From Jimgerdemannia flammicorona (Eukaryota; Mucoromycota; Endogonomycetes; Endogonales; Endogonaceae), in assembly GCA_003990745.1 (NCBI GenBank), contig RBNI01004816.1, positions 1 through 13,423 on the forward strand: 13,423 bases of DNA. The letters are read 5' to 3'. Below, piece by piece: positions 8,829-13,423 of this stretch. Each line of letters begins with the position of its first letter. The stretch's first letter is position 1. Both the position numbers and the translations under genes were made by a program. Under the pieces are notes generated by a model. That model was given only the letters and a program-made list of their open reading frames with translations, searched no databases and was not told the DNA's origin.

Positions 8829-8924
8829 AGTTAAGTTTAGCTCCAGAATATGCCTTATACTACTTCACTGTTTTTTAGAGTTCCTTGACATCAGTAACTA
8901 ATCCCAGACCAATTATTATATTAT

Positions 8925-9910
8925 CTACAAAGACTTCAACTTTTTATACAATACCAAATACTAAGGGCCTTACTATCTTCTATCAAATCCTATTCATCAA
9001 TAGCTCTAAGGATAGAGTATACAAAATAGGAGACAGTGGATCCCCCTGAGGAATATCCCTACCCAGAAAGAATACCACCCCTTGATACTTATTATATATA
9101 AGCACTGCTCTACTCTCTTCCAGTAGACTGATCATTACCACTCAGAACTGCTGAAGAATACTAATCCTATCTAGTACCTTTATCAGCCAGACCTACTAAA
9201 TGCAGTCATATGCTTTCTCCTAATCCAAGAAGACCAATCTCCCATCCAGTCCACAGGCTTGAACCCCTTCAATAATGCTATGTACTTAGGCCATACCATC
9301 TCTAATGAGCCAGCCCCTTATAAAACCTCACTGCTTCTCACCCAAGACTTGTTGGGTCACCTTCTGCAGCCTTACTACTACCACCTTAGTGATCAGCTTT
9401 CCGTCTATATTCAGAAACATAATGGGCTACTAGTTCTTCCAATCTTCTTTCCTACTCTTGTTCTTATAAAGCAGAGTCACCAGCTCCAGATCCTACTCAT
9501 CCACCTATCTCTCTGACTACAGTACTAAGTTATAAAGTACTATCAACTCTCCCAGCACTTCAGAGACTTTCACCATCTTCTTCCAAAAGTCTCAGGGCAG
9601 ACCATTCTCTTCTAGTACTATGCCCAGCATAGTTATAGCAAGAATCTGGTGAATTTCCTCCTCCTATACTAGTACTACCAAGCTGCCCAGCCCATCTACT
9701 TATAGTGGATACCATTTCTCCAAAATATACTCTATGGTGACAGCATCAGCCCCACCCTCCTTCTCACTCTATAAACTACTCCACCTCTCCTTCAATGAGC
9801 CCAGAATGTCTTATATACCATGCACTAGCAGACCATCAGAATTGAGAATTTCCTCCTATCTCTGCCTTACTCTCCTTGCCCAAAGAGTCCTTGAAAAGTA
9901 CTTAGAGGGC
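8925..9910 (-). pseudogene. LINE B reverse transcriptase region, inactivated
   Basis: The region encodes the polymerase of a non-LTR retrotransposon, which would copy its RNA at a nicked chromosomal target. From N to C on the minus strand: KYFSRTLWARRVRQR (about 9905-9850), EEEIHQILA and NGLP-DFWKK (about 9660-9580), LVTLLYKNKSRKEDWKN before a PI motif (about 9490-9430), LITKVVVVRLQKV, GFIRGWLIRDG, LVFLD-stop-EKAYD (TAG at 9222-9220), IPQGDPLSPILYTLSLE (about 9055-9005) and VFVDNIIIGL (about 8945-8915). The last corresponds to the catalytic F/YADD box but reads FVDN, so one catalytic Asp is lost. Many TAG and TGA codons interrupt the frame, several at expected Gln, Arg or Trp positions. This is clearly a dead copy. 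Confidence 0.88.
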
Positions 9911-11690
9911 CTCTCCTCTTCCTCCAGTCTCTGCTAGTATAACTGTGCAGCTAAACTCTACATCTATATCTTTTTCTCCTCTCTCAATATCTGTTGTAAC
10001 TCTGCAATCTCTAGCTTCACCCACATCACTCTCTAGTCCTCCACCCCCTCTAGGGTTAAAAGCCCTACCCAATTTTCCAAAAGTCCAGCCAATCTAGCAG
10101 AAGCCTAGGTCACCCTCTTCCTTCTCTGCCTTCCTACTATCTTGTCAGCTATATTCCAGTAAACTCTAGCAGCCTTCTTCAACCTCACCCATCAGATACT
10201 CACTGGAGTACCCTCCTATATCTAATTCTCTACTCTCTACCAAATATCCTCCACCCACTTGTCTCACAACACCTTCTCAGCCAATAAAGAGAAATTGAGA
10301 TATCAATGTCTAGACCTATCCCCACTTCCCTCAAAATGACCCTGCCCCAATAGTCTCCAATAATTAGACCACAGATACTACTCAGTCTCCAGTGACTTCT
10401 AAATATCTAAACTCTAGCAGTCCATCATCAGCATCTAGTCAATCCTCACAGACACTTGCTTTGGCTCCCCCAGTATCCTCAATATTATTAGTAATCCTCT
10501 TTATCTTTTCCTTCAGATTTGCTAGTAGCTTCCTCTATCTCTTATATCCTTGAGACCTCTCCTATAGCTCTTTATCAATGTGGATATACTTCCTATCTAT
10601 AATCTCTAAATGTATTGACTCTATATATGCCTTCTAAGCCTTTGCCCTCTGCTCTACTATATCACTCAGCTCCTCCAGTATCTCTAATAAGTTCTCTTTC
10701 TCCTCCTTGCTCTTCTTTACTCTCATTACCTTATATATAAAGATCCCCCACACTATTACTGAAGGCCAATCACAAGTCTTTCCAATAGTCTCTCTCCTAG
10801 TCAACTAAATCTAGATGTCAACATTCTCTATCCAGAAGAAGGTCTCTTTTCAGACAGAACCCCACATTGATCACCTCTTTATACTCAGTTATAACTTTCT
10901 CAACTCTCCTCCTTATCTCCATAATAGTCACAGTAGGTACTCCTTTTATCAAAAGTTACACCACTCTGGGATCCCACCTCAAGTATCATATTATTGAGAC
11001 ACATATCTCTCCTATAGTTAATCTAGTCTTTAGTACATCCTCCAATAGTCTAGCCTTCTCAAAGTCTATCTCTACCTCTTTCAATTTTCTCAAAAACTTT
11101 ATAGATGCCATACTATTTATCTACTTAACAATTAGCTCTAAGATTATTTTTGCCATCACTATCAAGCTCTGGAAGTACAAAGTAATCATAAACTCTGAGA
11201 TCAACTTCTTGAGTAATGGGGCCACCATCAGACTCATTATACCATTAGTAAGGTCACTAGACCTCATGCTCTTTCCATAGCTCAGTCTACCATTAGTAGT
11301 CTCATCTAGATTTTTTTTCAGATTACCCATCACACTTCTATCAGCAGTTACTTCTTCAGCTACTACACTGTTAGCCCCCCTACTCCAGTCTCTCAGAGGG
11401 GCTCTCCCCTTCTTTTCAACATCTGTCTTCTCTTTCTCCAGCTCTAGCTATCTATCCAGTCTCATCACCCAAGCTCTCATCTTGACCTTATCAGCAAAGG
11501 TCAACTATCCTATCTCCTACTACCTCATACTATCTCTTCCACCACTGCTAGCCCCTCAGTCCCTCAGAGTAGTTCTTGGCATCTCCAAATCTATATCTTG
11601 ACCCTGCTCCACATGCTGTCAGTCAAAGACACTGGGGCTGCCCTACTCTATATGCTCTCCAGATTACTCATTACTTATTATATTATTATT
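9911..11690 (-). pseudogene. N-terminal coding remnant of LINE B, domains not identified
   Basis: On the minus strand the reading frame that leads into the RT can be followed back to about 10,380 (for example NYWRLLGQGHFEGSGDRS, KKAARVYWNIADKIVG). Its style fits the linker that usually joins endonuclease and RT in LINEs. Further upstream, fragments such as VEKSTK-type basic and Glu/Lys-rich stretches alternate between frames. I looked for a GDFN-type endonuclease motif and a CCHC knuckle and found none I would defend. The sense strand is very poor in C. Plus-strand open frames here (for example 10867-11280) are antisense shadows. Confidence 0.5.
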
Positions 11691-11765
11691 ACCTTTTTAT
11701 CAAAAATATCAATTGAAGTATTATTAGAAGTTTATATAATCTAAATATTACTAGAGAAAGGCAAG

Positions 11766-11776
11766 AGTTCATACTT
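11766..11776. repeat. Target-site duplication of LINE B, 5' side
   Basis: agttcatactt matches 7201-7211 exactly. Removing LINE B and one copy rejoins the gypsy gag frame (FEKKYEL on one side, basic residues and the knuckle on the other). Confidence 0.85.
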
Positions 11777-12869
11777 CTTCTCAAATTAATATCATTTGTC
11801 TCCTTTGTTATTATTTCTATTATCTCTTAATCTTTGAGCTATAAGGATGATATATATGTATATACTTTAGTAATAGCTTGTCTTAGACACCATTACTTAT
11901 ATAGGCAATCATAAGATCACTCTTATTTATGAATTTTCTCTGATAACTATCTAGGAATAGTATTAAAGAAGTAGGCAGCTTGGGTTCTATTTATAGTCTA
12001 TTCTTATTAGCTATATTCTGCTCTTATAGTATTCAGGAGAGTTTTCAGTCTTATAGCAAATGCTTCAAAATCTTCTTTTCTATCATTATAAAATTAAAGA
12101 TTCTTAAACTTAGTTCTGATGTCAGCAATATGAGCAGAGCTGTAGAACTATTGAATAATTAGTTCCTTTAGACCTACTATAGCTAGGTAGGCTTCATAGT
12201 CAGAGTAATCATCATCTCCTTTACTTATATTGATTTCAGTATAGGTTTCCCAGGTGAGAGAGTATACTGATAGATTATACTACTACTGGGCAGCTATATC
12301 TATAAAATAAGTAATAACTTTCTCTACTTGTGAGTCTGTAGTTATATAGAGATCTTTAATCTCATAGTACTCATTATTGTTGAGAATACTATCTGGGTTC
12401 TGGTTGTCATTCCATCTATTAGTATAATAATTAGTATCAACTTATCTTATTAATATTTTACTTAGCCTGTTTTGTCTTTGAATGAGGTGAGGTAAAGGCT
12501 TTTTGTGGATTTGTTTGTTTCAATGTTGAGATGAAGGGCTTGAGTAAGTATAACTACTTGATCAGCCAGTACTGCTATCTTGTTATCTGCTGATATTATT
12601 TTACTATCTCTATTATCTGTTTGGTGAGATAGTTAGAGTCCTTCTTCTGTTATTATGGTATATTAATTACAATTTGGGATTGACTCTTCTATAATATTAC
12701 TGAGGTGGATGAGCTTGTAGACTAGTGGTCTTGATGGGGTGACTGTTAGATCTGCTGTGATTTTTAGTAGGCTTGATGTTCTTGGTAGTAGTTCTGTAAT
12801 AGTGCTGGGACCACCAATGTCAGGTTCAGGTATCTCTTCAATTATCCTCCTAGGTCTGGAGTCTAACAT
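11766..12869 (-). pseudogene. Gag of a Ty3/gypsy-like LTR retrotransposon, degenerate
   Basis: Gag is the structural capsid protein of the retroelement particle. Reading starts at ATG 12869 (MLDSRPRRIIEEIPEPD), with a stop at 12665-12663. The same frame continues to about 12,440 (…ADNKIAVLADQVVILTQALH…, probable coiled coil). A frameshift near 12,430-12,480 leads to a second long frame, about 12,430-11,890: WNDNQNPDSILNN, SQVEKVITYFI, then FYNDRKEDFEAFAIRLKTLL and AAYFFNTIP. The last two resemble the capsid core of fungal gypsy Gag, where a small-domain segment precedes an LP-type motif. The tail (NNNKGDK … FEKKYEL) runs into the LINE B target site and continues at 7211. At least eight internal stops occur. 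No LTR or primer-binding site is identified. Confidence 0.7.
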
Positions 12870-12959
12870 GGCCTACATCATTGGAGGCGTGCAGATCTAG
12901 ATACATACGCTTAATCTACGTTGTACTCAGAGCAATATATTACCTTGGATGCGGATAAT

Positions 12960-12989
12960 CCCCCGACTTCTATTCATCGTAGTCGAGGG
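12960..12989. repeat. 9-bp imperfect hairpin
   Basis: cccccgact and agtcgaggg can pair at 8 of 9 positions around a 12-nt loop. There is no poly-T follow-up that would make it a terminator, and no function is assigned. Confidence 0.4.
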
Positions 12990-13103
12990 TTAGGGAACCG
13001 GTCTGCGAAAAAAATAAAATAAAAAAAAAAGGCATACATGTCAAGATCCGATAGGGCTCACAGCTATTTCAGATACAAAAGGCCGTGCGATATTGGCGAG
13101 GTG

Positions 13104-13151
13104 TTTTTTTTTTTTTTTTTTTCCCCATATGACCAGAAAAAAAAAAAAAAA
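13104..13151. repeat. T19 / A15 homopolymer pair
   Basis: Nineteen T (13104-13122) and fifteen A (13137-13151) flank a 14-nt spacer and could fold into an A-T hairpin. Further homopolymers lie at 13012-13030 (A-rich) and 13407-13421 (15 T). Such runs are frequent in this window and their lengths may be assembly-sensitive. Confidence 0.8.
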
Positions 13152-13423
13152 GGTTTAGACGGTTTTGAAAGAAAGGCCTCGCGCGCCTTCCTCGGATAGC
13201 ATTTCTCCGCATTCGCGACAATGGCAAACAGCTTTCCGATCGGTGATTCACGCGACTTGCGTTTGCGATTGATACATTTTGTGGGATGAGCAAATGCATT
13301 ACCGGAAATCCGAATGTATGTAGCCACCTGGTGGCTTTGTCAATATCGTGGGCGTGACAAAATCAAGATCTGGTAGTTGGGAACTGCGTACAGGTATAAA
13401 AATTACTTTTTTTTTTTTTTTGC

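Larger units (their letters stand above)
12888..13423. other. CG-containing flank without a recognised gene
   Basis: From 12888 on, CG dinucleotides appear at ordinary density (aggcgtg, tacgc, ctacg, tgcgg, ccgac, tcgtag, gcgcgcc), in contrast to the DNA to the left. The stretch could be host DNA or an undecayed 5' LTR/leader of the gypsy element; I found no clear LTR ends. Minus-strand open frames around 13064-13327 run through A and T homopolymers and look fortuitous. There is no convincing promoter, tRNA or gene. Confidence 0.5.

Noticed and set aside
9259..11280. Plus-strand open frames at 9259-9516, 9734-9937, 10815-10997 and 10867-11280
   Set aside because: They are antisense shadows of the minus-strand LINE protein, where recognisable RT motifs run on the other strand.
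12920..12950. Possible plus-strand primer-binding-like sequence (tactcagagc near 12930)
   Set aside because: It only loosely resembles an initiator-tRNA complement and is on the opposite strand to the gag gene.
13064..13327. Two overlapping minus-strand open frames of 76-87 codons
   Set aside because: They traverse A and T homopolymers (poly-Phe and poly-Lys), overlap each other in different frames and show no motif.

Overview
This is repeat-dense eukaryotic DNA, most likely from a filamentous fungus. The evidence is short GT-AG introns (about 55-125 nt), a hAT transposase with a BED zinc finger, Ty3/gypsy and LINE relics, and a strong RIP- or methylation-like loss of CG dinucleotides. The phylum cannot be fixed from this window. 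I see no tRNA, rRNA, CRISPR array or intact host gene; every recognisable coding region belongs to a mobile element and all are broken.

Layout. (1) 1-219 is the 3' end of a minus-strand LINE copy ('LINE A'), which resumes at 6722-~6815. (2) 220-6721 is a complete 6,502-bp hAT DNA transposon inserted in LINE A, with 13-bp terminal inverted repeats and a perfect 8-bp target-site duplication (ccctgaag). Its left half holds a nine-exon, plus-strand transposase pseudogene (639-3211). Its right half holds a convergent, five-exon, minus-strand gene (6274-4109, about 431 codons) that I do not recognise and that looks like cargo or an accessory gene. Two tandem-repeat arrays and unlike subterminal repeat zones complete the element. 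(3) ~6816-7211 and 11766-12869 are two parts of one minus-strand Ty3/gypsy-like element: gag on the right, and the gag tail, a decayed zinc knuckle and a protease motif on the left. (4) They are split by a 4.55-kb minus-strand LINE ('LINE B', 7212-11765) with a 99-nt poly(A) tail (poly-T here), a degenerate reverse transcriptase, and a duplicated target agttcatactt on both sides. (5) 12888-13423 is compositionally different DNA with ordinary CG content and homopolymer runs.

History read from the nesting. A gypsy element was hit by LINE B inside gag and is truncated by LINE A near its protease; LINE B later received a tiny poly(A)-only insertion (8783-8813). The retroelement DNA then lost practically all CG dinucleotides: by eye I find one in 6722-12887. 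The hAT element, which still has many CGs, sits in LINE A and is therefore probably the youngest large insertion. The few stop codons in both hAT genes are all explicable as C-to-T changes, so the element looks recently silenced rather than ancient.

The most interesting item is the unrecognised spliced gene on the minus strand of the hAT element. Five exons join in phase across four GT-AG introns, with only two internal stops (both TAA where CAA would be expected), and one intron carries a 15-bp minisatellite.
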